From assembly GCF_900187125.1 (NCBI RefSeq), contig NZ_LT906468.1:1674001-1738000 (forward strand): 64,000 bases of DNA, given 5' to 3'. Source of the stretch: Sphingobacterium mizutaii. Its GTDB lineage: Bacteria > Bacteroidota > Bacteroidia > Sphingobacteriales > Sphingobacteriaceae. Made by a program: the position numbers and the translations under genes. This document shows, one piece after another, positions 17,083-24,814 of the stretch (position 1 is its first letter; every line of letters starts with the position of its first letter). A model generated the notes under the pieces. The model ran no database searches and had not been told where the DNA came from. It was given only the letters and a program-made list of their open reading frames with translations.

Positions 17083-17516
17083 CTATAATATTTTGGCCGG
17101 CCTAAGAAGAGATAAGGGATAGAAGTATTGCACGTCTTCCAGAGAATAATCGGTTTGGGTAAAAGTGAAATAGACAATTTTGATTATTAATGGTATTAAG
17201 AAGATGAATTCGACCCCTAAAACCAATCTGAATATCCGTGAGAATTTAGTTTTGTAACCCCAAATTATGCTTCCTGAATATAAGACAAATGCTATAAGCC
17301 CTAATTTTACCGTGATTATTATCGTTGATATGAGATGAGCTAACCAAGTATATTTCTGCCGCTCTCCCAAAATCAAAGTGATTTGTTTATCTGAGAGTTG
17401 TCCCTGTAGATTTATCCGTACAAATCGTCCTTAATTATTGAGTTATTAATAACTGTTGAAATTAAAGCATAGATTGTGATTATTATCAGGTATCGAACAA
17501 AATTATTCACTTTCAT
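17083..17516 (-). pseudogene. Frameshifted and truncated multi-pass membrane protein gene, last gene of the small-peptide cluster
   Basis: An ATG at 17516 opens MKVNNFVRYLIIITIYALIS and runs to KDDLYG before a stop at 17412-17414. One base off, the frame continues INLQGQLSDKQITLILGE and KYTWLAHLISTIIITVKLGL, then FIFLIPLIIKIVYFTFTQ and DVQYFYPLSLL, ending after RPAKIL at 17083. Together this is one four-helix protein of a Bacteroidota membrane family (YIP1-like in layout) with a frameshift near 17415 and a lost C-terminal helix. The ATG overlaps the stop of the 61-residue membrane gene by 14 bases, so they were translationally coupled. Confidence 0.6.
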
Positions 17517-17688
17517 TGGTCGATTTTCTTTTATCAATTTGACGCACTATAACCAGACCTATGACGAGAATTAACATCGCTGCATAGCCGTACTTTTTGT
17601 GCACTTCATTTTCGGAAAATAGAAAAAACATCATCGCTGTGAATGAGCTCAACATTATTATTATTAGAATTAATCGAAGTGATTTCAT
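17503..17688 (-). CDS. Small two-helix membrane protein, possible immunity protein of the peptide cluster
   Basis: A 61-residue protein with two hydrophobic helices (about 5-24 and 34-50) joined by a charged turn (SENEVHKKYGY) and a charged tail RQIDKRKSTNESE. Size, topology and position behind two Gly-rich peptides match immunity proteins of class II bacteriocins, but no sequence motif proves it. A diverged second copy of its C-terminal helix is found at 18386-18484. It overlaps the start of the downstream frameshifted membrane gene. Confidence 0.6.
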   Translation of the reverse strand: MKSLRLILIIIMLSSFTAMMFFLFSENEVHKKYGYAAMLILVIGLVIVRQIDKRKSTNESE

Positions 17689-17735
17689 GTCCTATTTTGC
17701 AATTTAATTAAATCAATAAGCGTGTAATAAGAAGA

Positions 17736-17820
17736 GAGATCGTCAGGAAAATATTCATCATCTCACGGATATAAAAAAATGCTTCTCCTTGTAATAGGAC
17801 AAATTCTCGTTGACGATCTC
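17736..17820. promoter_or_regulatory. Ten-base inverted repeat flanking the gap after the 67-residue peptide gene
   Basis: GAGATCGTCA at 17736-17745 is exactly repeated in reverse complement at 17811-17820, 11 bases after the stop of the peptide gene on the minus strand. A long-range stem with a 65-base loop is possible, with a run of seven T on the minus strand inside the loop. It could separate expression of the peptides from the downstream membrane genes; this is inferred. Confidence 0.35.
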
Positions 17821-17831
17821 CAAGATAAAGT

Positions 17832-18035
17832 TTAAAAAAGCCAATTTACAGATTGGGATAATCTATAGATAGCCCATCCGGCACAACCAGCTACAGCTCC
17901 CCAATATACACCCTTCGCTACTGGATGAACATTTGATGCTATACGTAATGCTGATGCTAACAAACCAGCTCCACCAAGCCCCGCACATGCACCATCAATA
18001 AATTGAGTCGCACCTTTTCCATAATAACATGACAT
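17832..18035 (-). CDS. Small Gly/Ala-rich peptide, bacteriocin-like (second peptide)
   Basis: A 67-residue peptide. After a short polar start (MSCYYGKGATQFIDG) it becomes Gly/Ala-rich and amphipathic: ACAGLGGAGLLASALRIAS and then YWGAVAGCAGWAIYRLS, with cysteines at 3, 17 and 51. GxxxG-type spacing and small size are typical of two-peptide (class IIb) bacteriocins. The YYGKG start also recalls the YGNG box of pediocin-like peptides, although that may be chance. A GG pair at 21-22 could be a leader cleavage site. It lies 41 bases after a similar 49-residue peptide gene. No transporter or peptidase for export is seen in the window. Confidence 0.6.
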   Translation of the reverse strand: MSCYYGKGATQFIDGACAGLGGAGLLASALRIASNVHPVAKGVYWGAVAGCAGWAIYRLSQSVNWLF

Positions 18036-18076
18036 GTTGTCAAAAGTGATCTTTTTTATTTTGTTATACTTTTAAG

Positions 18077-18226
18077 TTAAGCAATTAATCCAATCAAACA
18101 GCCTATTGCTGGAGCTGCACCTAAAGCAGATAAAGGATCTGCTAATATAGAGAGTCCTAACGCCGCACCGCACATAAGTCCAGTAACAGAGTCTTTAGAT
18201 CCCCATGATGCATAATTTTGTTCCAT
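18077..18226 (-). CDS. Very small Gly/Ala-rich peptide, bacteriocin-like (first peptide)
   Basis: A 49-residue frame (ATG at 18226, TAA at 18077). It begins MEQNYASWGSKDSVTG and continues LMCGAALGLSILADPLSALG and AAPAIGCLIGLIA, with cysteines at 19 and 43. The plan, a polar N terminus, a Cys-Gly pair, an Ala/Gly-rich helix and a Gly-Cys near the end, parallels the 67-residue peptide downstream, which suggests two related peptides acting together. The ATG has a purine-rich stretch (AGAAGAG) just upstream. Codon use is ordinary for the region. Class IIb bacteriocin precursors are the best analogy, unproven. Confidence 0.55.
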   Translation of the reverse strand: MEQNYASWGSKDSVTGLMCGAALGLSILADPLSALGAAPAIGCLIGLIA

Positions 18227-18385
18227 CTCTTCTAAATTTAATCTTTTTATTTTTCAGTTTTTTTTAATGATTAATAGTTTTTGTTATTTTGCCAATCGTT
18301 TGACAAAATAAATCAACGGCACTTTTTTCGCATATACTAAAACCTATATGTTTAAATTAAACGAAATTTGTTTAAGTCCTTTCAT

Positions 18386-18484
18386 TTACCCATTTTTTCT
18401 CTTATTCAGCAGCCTTATCAACATAAAACAGCAGGAAATAATCACTATACCAATAGCTAAAAAATTAACATTATATTTCTCATC
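18386..18484 (-). pseudogene. Remnant of a second small membrane (immunity-like) protein gene
   Basis: On the minus strand the frame encodes DEKYNVNFLAIGIVIISCCF then MLIRLLNKRKNG and a stop at 18386. This parallels HKKYGYAAMLILVIGLVIV and RQIDKRKS of the 61-residue gene at 17503: a short charged lead, one hydrophobic helix and an R-x2-(N/D)KRK tail. Its 5' part is replaced by repeat R copy 2, which starts at 18484. An 82-codon open frame that runs from the repeat into this remnant is artificial. Confidence 0.45.
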
Positions 18485-18683
18485 TGGTTCAGCCCGACAA
18501 ACCCCAAACACATACCCTGAACCTTCTCCGGATCGAACCAAAATTGATCCCTGCGGTGCATGTCCGCCATACCCTGAGCCCAATCTGGAACATGCAACAA
18601 TTCGAATCCCTAGCGGGCACAAAAAAAGCCTCAATCTATGATTGAAGCTTTTTTTGTGATCCCGCTGGTACTAAACTCGAACC
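18484..18683. repeat. Dispersed repeat family R, copy 2, with hairpin and tRNA-Lys 3'-end-like tail
   Basis: It carries the family core (CCTGAACCTTCTCCGGATCG, then CCTGCGGTGCATGTCCGCC, then CATGCAA.AATTCGAATCC). It then has a 19-base hairpin at 18618-18658 with one G-U pair that mirrors the terminator of tRNA-Lys at 24775-24814. It ends with TGATCCCGCTGG...CTCGAACC, a diverged copy of the tRNA-Lys 3' end. A 97-codon plus-strand open frame overlaps it and is rejected as a gene. Confidence 0.7.
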
Positions 18684-18786
18684 TTTTATTGGAGGATTTG
18701 AGACGATTGAATAAGTTGAAAGTAGGTTTAATCCCAAAAGATTGACGTGAATTCCTATCGGCTTTTAAGTATAAAAGAATCTTCTT

Positions 18787-19445
18787 ATGAATGTTTTCTT
18801 TGATGTTCCGTCACATAATATTACGGATCAGTCAGACTATCTTGAACTTCGATCTAAAATATCAATGCTTTATTTGAGTAGATACAATAGACAATTAATA
18901 AAATATACCCTCTCGCTTCATATGACAGAACTATATAGTACTAATACGCATATTAATGTACATTACGACTCTGATTGGTCTTCAGTAGCAAATCAAACAA
19001 CAAAGTCCTCTGGCTTTATAGTTTTCGATAAAGATACGAAGGCGATTGTTGAGATTGCCAATACTATTGAGCACAAAGAAGCAAAGAGGGAAAGGAAAGT
19101 TTGAAGTGAGGGTAAAACATTTATACAAGAGCAGTTGTCAAGCAAGTCAGTTGCAAGTTTTTAAAAACAATTGATGGAAAATATTCTTTACAATCATTCG
19201 ATTTAGGTTCAAATATTTACGATATTAACCAGACTATTTAAAATAGAGTTTAGAAATTCATTCTATCTCCTTAAGGAATATGCTAAGAAAGGGTCGGGAC
19301 GAAATAATTGGATTGACCTACCTAAACCTATTTACATAAGTACTCCGCAAAAGGATGAGGTATCATCTGGGGTTAAATCGATTTTACTATCACAAAAAGA
19401 GATTGAATTGTCAATGAATGAAACAAGTAAGTTTGACGATTACAT
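18787..19445 (+). pseudogene. Decayed gene of unknown family (stop codon plus frameshift)
   Basis: An ATG at 18787 opens 105 codons (MNVFFDVPSHNITDQSDYL ... IVEIANTIEHKEAKRERKV) to a TGA at 19102. The same frame continues past it as SEGKTFIQEQLSSKQVAS and LKTIDGKYSLQSFDLG to a TAA at 19240. One base later the frame goes on as KIEFRNSFYLLKEYAKKGSG and NNWIDLPKPIYISTPQKDEV, up to DDYINGLGFP near 19463. The continuity of protein-like sequence across two lesions supports a dead gene of at least 220 codons. I do not recognise the family. If translated, the first part would still give a 105-residue product. Confidence 0.5.
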
Positions 19446-19649
19446 AAACGGATTAGGTTTTCCAGAAATCTTTTTAATAACCTTTGACTGCTTTATTTTA
19501 TGAGCTTTCCTATTACTCAAGAAAATTCTTTGGTAGATTTCTTCCTGCTCATTTGCAAAGCTTTTATTAGGCGTTTTAGTCATAGACAATATAGATTCAA
19601 TCCTATCTTGAGGTATACCATATTTTTTCAAATAGTTGATTTTTTTCAT
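19440..19649 (-). CDS. Hypothetical small protein, lysine-rich
   Basis: A 69-residue charged protein, MKKINYLKKYGIPQDRIESI at the start and KVIKKISGKPNPFM at the end. It is helical in pattern, with no recognised motif. It overlaps the tail of the decayed plus-strand gene at 18787 and lies 57 bases downstream of the truncated resolvase, in the same direction. It may be a remnant of the mobile element that carried the resolvase. Composition looks coding, but the evidence is thin. Confidence 0.4.
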   Translation of the reverse strand: MKKINYLKKYGIPQDRIESILSMTKTPNKSFANEQEEIYQRIFLSNRKAHKIKQSKVIKKISGKPNPFM

Positions 19650-19706
19650 GTTGTGTCGTTATTTGAGATTAATTATTAATGCTCAACTTTTCTATTCCTA
19701 ATCGGT

Positions 19707-19895
19707 TCAATCACCACACATAAAGTTCATCCCCTTTTTAAATTGTTCTGTCATTCTATCAAGTTCGGGGCGGTTCTTTGTAAAACCCGAAATTTTCTCC
19801 TGATATATTTTGTCACTGCCAGCATTTTCCAGAGCTTTAATTTGTAAATCCAAATTCTGGTCCTTAATGGAATCTATTGCATAACCTATCTTCAT
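19707..19895 (-). pseudogene. Truncated serine recombinase (resolvase/invertase) N-terminal fragment
   Basis: A 62-residue remnant that reads MKIGYAIDSIKDQNLDLQIK, then ALENAGSDKIYQEKISGFTK and NRPELDRMTEQFKKG. This is the N-terminal catalytic domain of a resolvase/invertase, whose consensus is MKIGYARVSTxDQN. The catalytic serine position is kept (S in AIDS), but the conserved arginine before it is isoleucine. The protein stops after about 60 of 190 residues, losing the other active-site arginines and the DNA-binding HTH. It must be inactive and marks a former mobile element. Confidence 0.75.
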
Positions 19896-20165
19896 ATTTT
19901 TTACATTAAACTTAAGTATAATAAACAGATGAAACTTTGATTAATGATACGAGTTATTGAAAATCTTTGTTTTCAATTTTATGTGTCAATTTGGATCTTT
20001 TTAAGAATCTCATTATTCCACCGTTTTTTAGGATTGTTGGGAGTCAGTGATTGTTGCGTGTTGTTGTAGTTTTTTAGAAATACGATTAATGTTAACAAAT
20101 TATTAAAAAAATAAATATTATTAGTTAATATATAAACTGTATATATTTTAGCGAAAAAAATTAAA

Positions 20166-20691
20166 ATGAAAAGAACACGCTTCTTAACTTTTATGATGCT
20201 TCCCATTTTTGTAGTATCATGTCAAAAAAAGTCCATAGTGCCTGAAACAGAAAACGAAATCACAACAACGGTTTCCGGTCTGGGAGAAAAACTTGAAAAC
20301 CCATATTCTCTCCCAAACATGAAAAAAGCAATTCAGTTATTAATGTCTGTTGCTCCCCAGGCGGATTATCCGGATGGGAACTCATTGGAGCCAACGCATC
20401 TGTATGTTCGCTTCTTACCTAAAGATCAAGACGATGTGTTGCTTTTGGAAAAGGACAGTACACTGATTTATGATCCTGTTCCTTTTGGCTACGAAAACTA
20501 ACTCGATACAGTTAAGAAGCGGAACTAATTATCCAGGAGACCAGTCGGTTTACCAAGGAATCGATAGGGTTTCGGGCTTTACATTCGGACAGATCTATGC
20601 GCTATTGACGAATGATATTACCGAAATACCTAAACTGAAAAGCAAGATTATTGCGCAGTATCCAATAAAAATACAAATGGTGAAATTATAG
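20166..20691 (+). pseudogene. Degraded lipoprotein gene
   Basis: An intact start gives MKRTRFLTFMMLPIFVVSC (lipobox cysteine at 19), then ENPYSLPNMKKAIQLL near 44-59 and THLYVRFLPKDQDDVLLLEK near 78-97. That layout is known from Bacteroidota lipoproteins in which NPYS(V/L)xNM and YVRFLPK are followed by a longer C-terminal part. Here the frame stops at 20499-20501 after DPVPFGYEN. Just beyond, the original frame reads LDTVKKRN and then another frame continues NYPGDQSVYQGIDR and FTFGQIYALLTNDITEIP to a stop at 20691. I read this as one gene with a stop and a frameshift; the 111-residue N-terminal part could still be made. Confidence 0.45.
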
Positions 20692-20706
20692 AATTATTCA
20701 AGTTAT

Positions 20707-21306
20707 ATGGCTATTAATAATAAAAACAGAAGACTGGTGATATTCTTGTCGGTGGTGATTTTGTCACTCTGCACGGCTTCACAATGTAAAAAGCTTGAGT
20801 ATTTTGAGTCGTTTAAAGGTATTGACAGGATTGAGGGATCTAAGGTAATGCTAACGCTTGTGCCCAGGAAGAAAGTATATGCTGTAGGTGACACGATCTC
20901 GATTGATGGAACAATTCTGGCGGAGAATTTAAAGTTGCCAGATTTTTCATGGTTAGTGAGTGATCTTTATATATCAGATTTCCAAGTCTTTTTTGTCGAT
21001 AATCTTAATGTACATGCTAACGTATTTCACTCCATAAATTCTGAAAACTTACGGTTTCAACGATATTCTCAAGATAATCGAACTTATACCTTCAGGACAT
21101 CATACAGACTGGAAAAAGCGGGCAAGTTCCACATCGATTACGGCATCCAAGGGAGCTTCGACAAGGATGAATACGGAAACAGGATATACAGTACATTACC
21201 TATAAGATTTTCCTCAGGAAAGAAGGATCCCCCGGGATACTGGACTGATGTTTTCATGTATTTTACGAACAACGACAAGACCTTTATAGAAATCGAAGTG
21301 GAGTAA
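20707..21306 (+). CDS. Hypothetical secreted or lipid-anchored protein
   Basis: A 199-residue protein with a signal peptide (NRRLVIFLSVVILSLCTASQ) and possible lipobox cysteines at 22 and 27. The mature part is beta-rich: VMLTLVPRKKVYAVGDTISI near 47-66, then YTFRTSYRLEKAGKFHIDYG near 128-147, reminiscent of an Ig-like sandwich. No family is recognised. It lies between a degraded lipoprotein gene and a truncated S41 peptidase lipoprotein, all plus strand and closely spaced, so the three look like the remains of one export-related operon of which only this gene is intact. Confidence 0.6.
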   Translation: MAINNKNRRLVIFLSVVILSLCTASQCKKLEYFESFKGIDRIEGSKVMLTLVPRKKVYAVGDTISIDGTILAENLKLPDFSWLVSDLYISDFQVFFVDNLNVHANVFHSINSENLRFQRYSQDNRTYTFRTSYRLEKAGKFHIDYGIQGSFDKDEYGNRIYSTLPIRFSSGKKDPPGYWTDVFMYFTNNDKTFIEIEVE

Positions 21307-21328
21307 CAGGTTTTTACTTCAACATATT

Positions 21329-21364
21329 ATCTGCAGCACCGGTAACAATATTGGTGTTGCAGAT
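21329..21364 (+). terminator. Hairpin after the secreted-protein gene
   Basis: ATCTGCAGCACC at 21329-21340 pairs with GGTGTTGCAGAT at 21353-21364 with one mismatch. There is no T tract, so it could be an mRNA-stabilising stem or a weak terminator. Confidence 0.3.
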
Positions 21365-21387
21365 GTCGTGTAACACACTTACCCAAA

Positions 21388-21618
21388 TTGATCATGCCCA
21401 AATTGAATGGAATATTCAGCCGACTCGCTTTACTACTAATTTTGGCCGGATGTAAGCAAGATTCGCCCAAACCTATTGATCCAGTTAAAGAGGAACCAAC
21501 TATTCTTGACTCTGTGAATATGCTCTTCAAGGATGTATATCTCTGGAATAATCTGATTGATCAATCTTTGGACGCAAATGCTTTTGTTTTTTTTATACAT
21601 GATAATGATCTCATGTAA
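21388..21618 (+). pseudogene. Truncated S41 peptidase lipoprotein (N-terminal fragment)
   Basis: The fragment has a lipoprotein signal (SRLALLLILAGC) and then ILDSVNMLFKDVYLWNNLID and QSLDANAF. The stretch DSVNxLFKDVYLW is the start of C-terminal-processing-like S41 proteases of Bacteroidota. The frame ends at 21618, before the PDZ and catalytic domains, and the sequence beyond degenerates into short tandem ACGCCTAAA units (about 21680-21700) and then repeat R copy 3. ATG at 21394 is as likely a start as the one at 21388. It cannot be catalytic. Confidence 0.6.
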
Positions 21619-21820
21619 ACTTTCTTATCATGATGATATTGATACGACCAAACCGTTTTGTAACATTCATACAGACCATGAAACGCCTAAAACGCCTAAA
21701 ACACAACGTCGAACCCCGAAGACAATAGTGTATTCAGTGTATATATGTCAGAATACCAGTGGATTATAAGGGTATAAAAAAAGAAACTAACTTGTTGAAT
21801 TTAGATTTGTCCCAAGAGGT

Positions 21821-21946
21821 GATCCCGCTAGGGTTGGTTCAGCCCCACAAACCCCAAACACAATCCCTGAACCTTCTCCGGATCGAACCAAAATTGCTGC
21901 CTGCGGTGCATGTCCGCCATACCCACAACCCAATCCTGAACATGGG
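21821..21946. repeat. Dispersed repeat family R, copy 3
   Basis: It starts with GATCCCGCTAGGGTTGG and contains the shared core CCTGAACCTTCTCCGGATCG and CCTGCGGTGCATGTCCGCC, ending CCTGAACATGG. The first 13 bases match the reverse complement of the tRNA-Lys 3' end with small changes. Nothing coding is supported between 21619 and 22019. Confidence 0.7.
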
Positions 21947-22019
21947 ATCAAGCTGAATTCTCGGGAGGAATACTGTAAATTTCCTGATTTAGGATTTTTT
22001 AAACAGATATTCCTTGCAA

Positions 22020-22248
22020 GATACTGAAAGTGAAATACTCTCCTTATTGATGTCCGAAGGACTTTTTGAATACTTTCAGATTATGGAAAGTAAATCAAGT
22101 CGACAATTGACTCCATATCTATTTAGATGAACTTAATATCGCTACAGTAGGTTATGAAAAAAGTATGCTGGAGTCCAAAGGATTTACACTTTCTACCGAG
22201 ATTTCAGAATTTCCCGTTAGAGATCAGAAAGTTAAGCTTCACATTTGA
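22020..22248 (+). pseudogene. Remnant of an ISAon1-type transposase N-terminal region
   Basis: The frame at 22020 reads SEILSLLMSEGLFEYFQIME and stops. One frame over it continues YLDELNIATVGYEKSML, ESKGFTLSTEISEFPVRDQK and ends VKLHI at 22248. The order LLxPEGLFEYF ... KLESKGF ... EIxDFPLRxKxVxLHI is that of the separate N-terminal protein of ISAon1-family transposases. There is a frameshift near 22130 and the gene stops right after the conserved block. The catalytic transposase gene is absent. Confidence 0.55.
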
Positions 22249-22436
22249 TGTCGAGTTTGGACGGTTATAGATACCGGACTGATTATTTCAAGAAATTATC
22301 CCGTATCGTCTGTGTTCTCGAAGACGGGGAAATCACGCTGACAGATTATCTCCACAACATATTGAAACAACACTTTGAGGATTTCGGCAAGGAAATAAAT
22401 ACCATCCATGCCCGAAACCAAAAGCCAATATTATAG
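22248..22436 (+). pseudogene. C-terminal fragment of a DUF3408/TraB-like conjugative-transposon protein
   Basis: A 62-residue fragment (ATG at 22248; a TTG sits one codon earlier). It reads YFKKLSRIVCVLEDGEITLT, DYLHNILKQHFEDFGKEINT and a short tail. This matches the C-terminal ribbon-helix-like region of DUF3408 proteins found in Bacteroidota conjugative transposons, where a helix, G-(x)3-T-x-x-x-Y-x-x-N-I-L-x-x-H and EIN pattern is usual. The N-terminal part is missing; the fragment directly abuts the transposase remnant. Confidence 0.5.
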
Positions 22437-22531
22437 CTATGGAAACACGGTAATATGAAACCAATCCGCACAGGATTAGTTGTGTGGAAAGCACCAAGTA
22501 CTTGAACTTAGACTCCGTGTTAATTTTATAA

Positions 22532-23467
22532 CTATTGCCACTCGATTTTATAATTTCCGGTTGGTGCAGTTTCAATCCATTTACCTGTAATAATTTTATC
22601 TTCGTTTGTCCTATTATTCACTAAATGTAGTATGTAGGATACTTGTCGTTTTCGATATTCAAGCTCAACGATAAACTTGGACTGACCTTGCGGTATTGCT
22701 ACTTCTGTGATTTGTCCTTTAAACTTACTGTGTTTTTGAATTAGGCTATTTGAATAAAAAGATGTTGCATCATTTGTAAACACTTTATTATCTATGATTT
22801 GAGCAGGAATTTCTATCGATATAGAGTCTGTCAATTTCCAAGGGAATGCACTTTCGGAGTTACTTTTAAATTGAGAAAGTTCAAATGAATTTATAAAAGG
22901 ATCAAATGAAAAACCCTGTTGTGTAGTCGAATTAATATTAAAGGAATGAGTACTCCCTTTTTCCACAAATATCGAATCGTTGTCATTGTTCTCTATGGTG
23001 TATTTAATGTTTTTTATTGTGTACCCTTGAGATGGTTTTTGATTTATTGCTATTTCCTTCGTGTCGTTACCCGATTCTAAGAAAATGATAAAGTGAAAAT
23101 TCTTATTCGTGAAATTTTCTTTTAGCTGAATGACTACAGATGTTTCAGTTTCATGTTTAATAATAAATCCTTTATCAGACCAAATTGCTTCTAAGCTTCC
23201 AAAGCTATCTAATTCCAATATTTTGTTTTCTTGAATTAAATTTCCGTCAAACGAATAAATATTACCAAAAATGGTTTGATTGTTATCTTGGTTTACCACT
23301 TTTGTGATTTTCCAATCTTTATTTGTAAAAGATATATTCTTTACGCCTCCCTCTCCTTCAAAATCGATGGATGTAGATGACGGATCAGTTGAAGTTAGGT
23401 CATCCTTTGAACAGGAAAAAAAGCTTATTAAAAGTAAAGCAAATAGTAAATGGGTGAATTGTTTCAT
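22532..23467 (-). CDS. Hypothetical BACON-like lipoprotein
   Basis: A 311-residue protein with lipobox FFSC (Cys19). After a Ser/Thr linker the first domain (about 33-145) reads IDFEGEGGVKNISFTNKDWK ... VVIQLKENFTNKNFHFIIFL ... KEIAINQKPS, the layout of BACON-type beta-sandwich domains in which a GG..I.F..W..T start and a final I.Q strand are typical. The C-terminal half is beta-rich and unrecognised (ITEVAIPQGQSKFIVELEYR). Such lipoproteins are surface or periplasmic. It is complete and isolated between mobile-element remnants and repeats. Confidence 0.65.
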   Translation of the reverse strand: MKQFTHLLFALLLISFFSCSKDDLTSTDPSSTSIDFEGEGGVKNISFTNKDWKITKVVNQDNNQTIFGNIYSFDGNLIQENKILELDSFGSLEAIWSDKGFIIKHETETSVVIQLKENFTNKNFHFIIFLESGNDTKEIAINQKPSQGYTIKNIKYTIENNDNDSIFVEKGSTHSFNINSTTQQGFSFDPFINSFELSQFKSNSESAFPWKLTDSISIEIPAQIIDNKVFTNDATSFYSNSLIQKHSKFKGQITEVAIPQGQSKFIVELEYRKRQVSYILHLVNNRTNEDKIITGKWIETAPTGNYKIEWQ

Positions 23468-23936
23468 TTTATAATGGTTTGCAAGAATTTTATAAATTCT
23501 TTAGTTTTTATCGATTAAATGACCGTTAGTGTTTTTTTTTTGCTCTAAACTTCAATCGAAGTAGAGACTTTAAATATAGTGCAAAAATTTCAATCAAGGC
23601 CTACCTACCTTGTTTTCTTACAAAACACATATAACTGTTACACAGTCCAAAACAAATAAAGCTTCGCTTTTTCTATAAAAGAAATTCTAATCTTTAAAAC
23701 ATCCTTTCTAAACGTTTCCTGTTTTATTTTTTTAAAGTCAATACCGCCACTTCCTGCAAACTAATTCCACGGATTTCCACTTTCCCGTACCGCTTCGATT
23801 TCCATAAGACTTTTGTTGCGAAAGCCCACACGGGGTGGGAAGGCAATAACAATATAATTCAGTTAAATCATGGAAAAATAAAGCAAAAAAATATTGATGA
23901 CAGGCGTCCAGTTACTGTCGGCATTACCTCCTGTTG
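23468..23936. other. Gene-poor AT-rich stretch with a short coding-like remnant
   Basis: No complete gene is supported. On the minus strand, 23638-23760 is open and reads AGSGGIDFKKIKQETFRKDV, then LKIRISFIEKAKLYLFWTV to a stop. It has no start of its own and may be the tail of a lost gene. The rest is AT-rich spacer up to the tandem S repeats. Confidence 0.3.
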
Positions 23937-24393
23937 ATTCTGAACAATCAGTGAAGAATCTGTGCGTCAATTAAAAAAACTGACTGTCATTCTCTATCGA
24001 AGATAGAGGACCTGTTCGCTAATACAATCTATGATTTTTTTGATTTTGATTTTGTGTTTCTCCGAGATGCTTCGGATGAACCTCAGCATGACAAAAAAAT
24101 AATGTTAGATCATCCCGAGCGGGCACAATGACTTGGAGATTCTTTTGGTCTGATCCCGATGTAAAATCAGAAATCTACTTTTACTTACTATTGATTCTGA
24201 ACAATCAGTGAAGAATCTGTACGTCAATTAAAAAAAACTGACTGTCATTCTCTATCGAAGATAGAGGACCTGTTCGCTAATGCAATCTATGATTTTTCTG
24301 ATTTTGATTTTGTGTTTCTCCGAGATGCTTCGGATGAACCTCAGCATGACAAAATAATATTAGAATACCCCTAGCTGGCACAATGCCCTGTAG
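23937..24393. repeat. Tandem direct repeat, family S, two copies with a 257-base period
   Basis: ATTCTGAACAATCAGTGAAG starts at 23937 and again at 24194. The following 200 bases are nearly the same in both copies, through CTCCGAGATGCTTCGG to CCTCAGCATGACAAAA. Blocks of the type TGTCATTCTC, GAAGAATCTG and CAGCATGACA are common in bacterial interspersed palindromic repeats. A shorter, altered copy is at 11636-11698. The end of each unit runs into a GATCCCG motif shared with family R. Confidence 0.8.
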
Positions 24394-24406
24394 ATTCTCT
24401 TGAACT

Positions 24407-24778
24407 GATCCCGCTAGGGTTGGTTCAGCCCCGCAAACCCTAAACACATTCCCTGAACCTTCTCCGGATCGAACCTTAATTTGTGCCTGCGGTGCATGTC
24501 CGCCATGCCCTCAGCCCAATCCGGAACATGCAATTATTCGAATCCCGAGCGGGCACAATGCCTTGGGGATTTTTTAGATCTGATCCCGCTGGGATTTGTT
24601 CAGCCCCGCAATCCCCAGACACTTACCCTGAACTAGGTAGTTTGTTCTGCCCCGCAAACCCCAAACACTTACCCTGAACCTTCTCCGGATCGAACCAAAA
24701 TTGATGCCTGCGGTGCATGTCCGCCATGCCCTCAGCCCAATCCGGAACATGCAATTATTCGAATCCCAGGCGGGCACA
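24407..24778. repeat. Dispersed repeat family R, copies 4 and 5 in tandem against tRNA-Lys
   Basis: Copy 4 is 24407-24557 and copy 5 is 24582-24778. Both start GATCCCGCT(A/G)GG and both contain CCTGAACCTTCTCCGGATCG, CCTGCGGTGCATGTCCGCC and CATGCAATTATTCGAATCCC before GGGCACA. Copy 5 has an internal duplication of its CCCCGCAA...ACCCTGAAC part. Read on the minus strand these units follow directly after the tRNA-Lys gene and its terminator, and each ends with a sequence like the tRNA 3' end (CCCAGCGGGATCA). Open frames here are side effects of the repeat. Confidence 0.8.
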
Positions 24779-24814
24779 AAAAAAGCCTCACATTTCTGTG
24801 AGGCTTTTTTTGTG
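24775..24814 (-). terminator. Intrinsic terminator of tRNA-Lys
   Basis: A perfect 18-base stem (24775-24792 with 24797-24814) with a 4-base TTTC loop and a T7 run, overlapping the last two bases of the tRNA gene. A near copy lies at 18618-18658 inside repeat R2. Confidence 0.8.

Noticed and set aside
18348..18641. 97-codon plus-strand open frame overlapping repeat R2
   Set aside because: Its second half is a translation of the repeat core and the tRNA-like tail; equivalent frames appear in every copy of family R.
22245..22247. TTG one codon before ATG as the start of the DUF3408-like fragment
   Set aside because: The fragment lacks its N terminus anyway, so neither start is likely to be natural.
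24483..24777. Short open frames on both strands in the tandem R block
   Set aside because: They follow the repeat unit, carry tRNA-like words and have no independent start signals.
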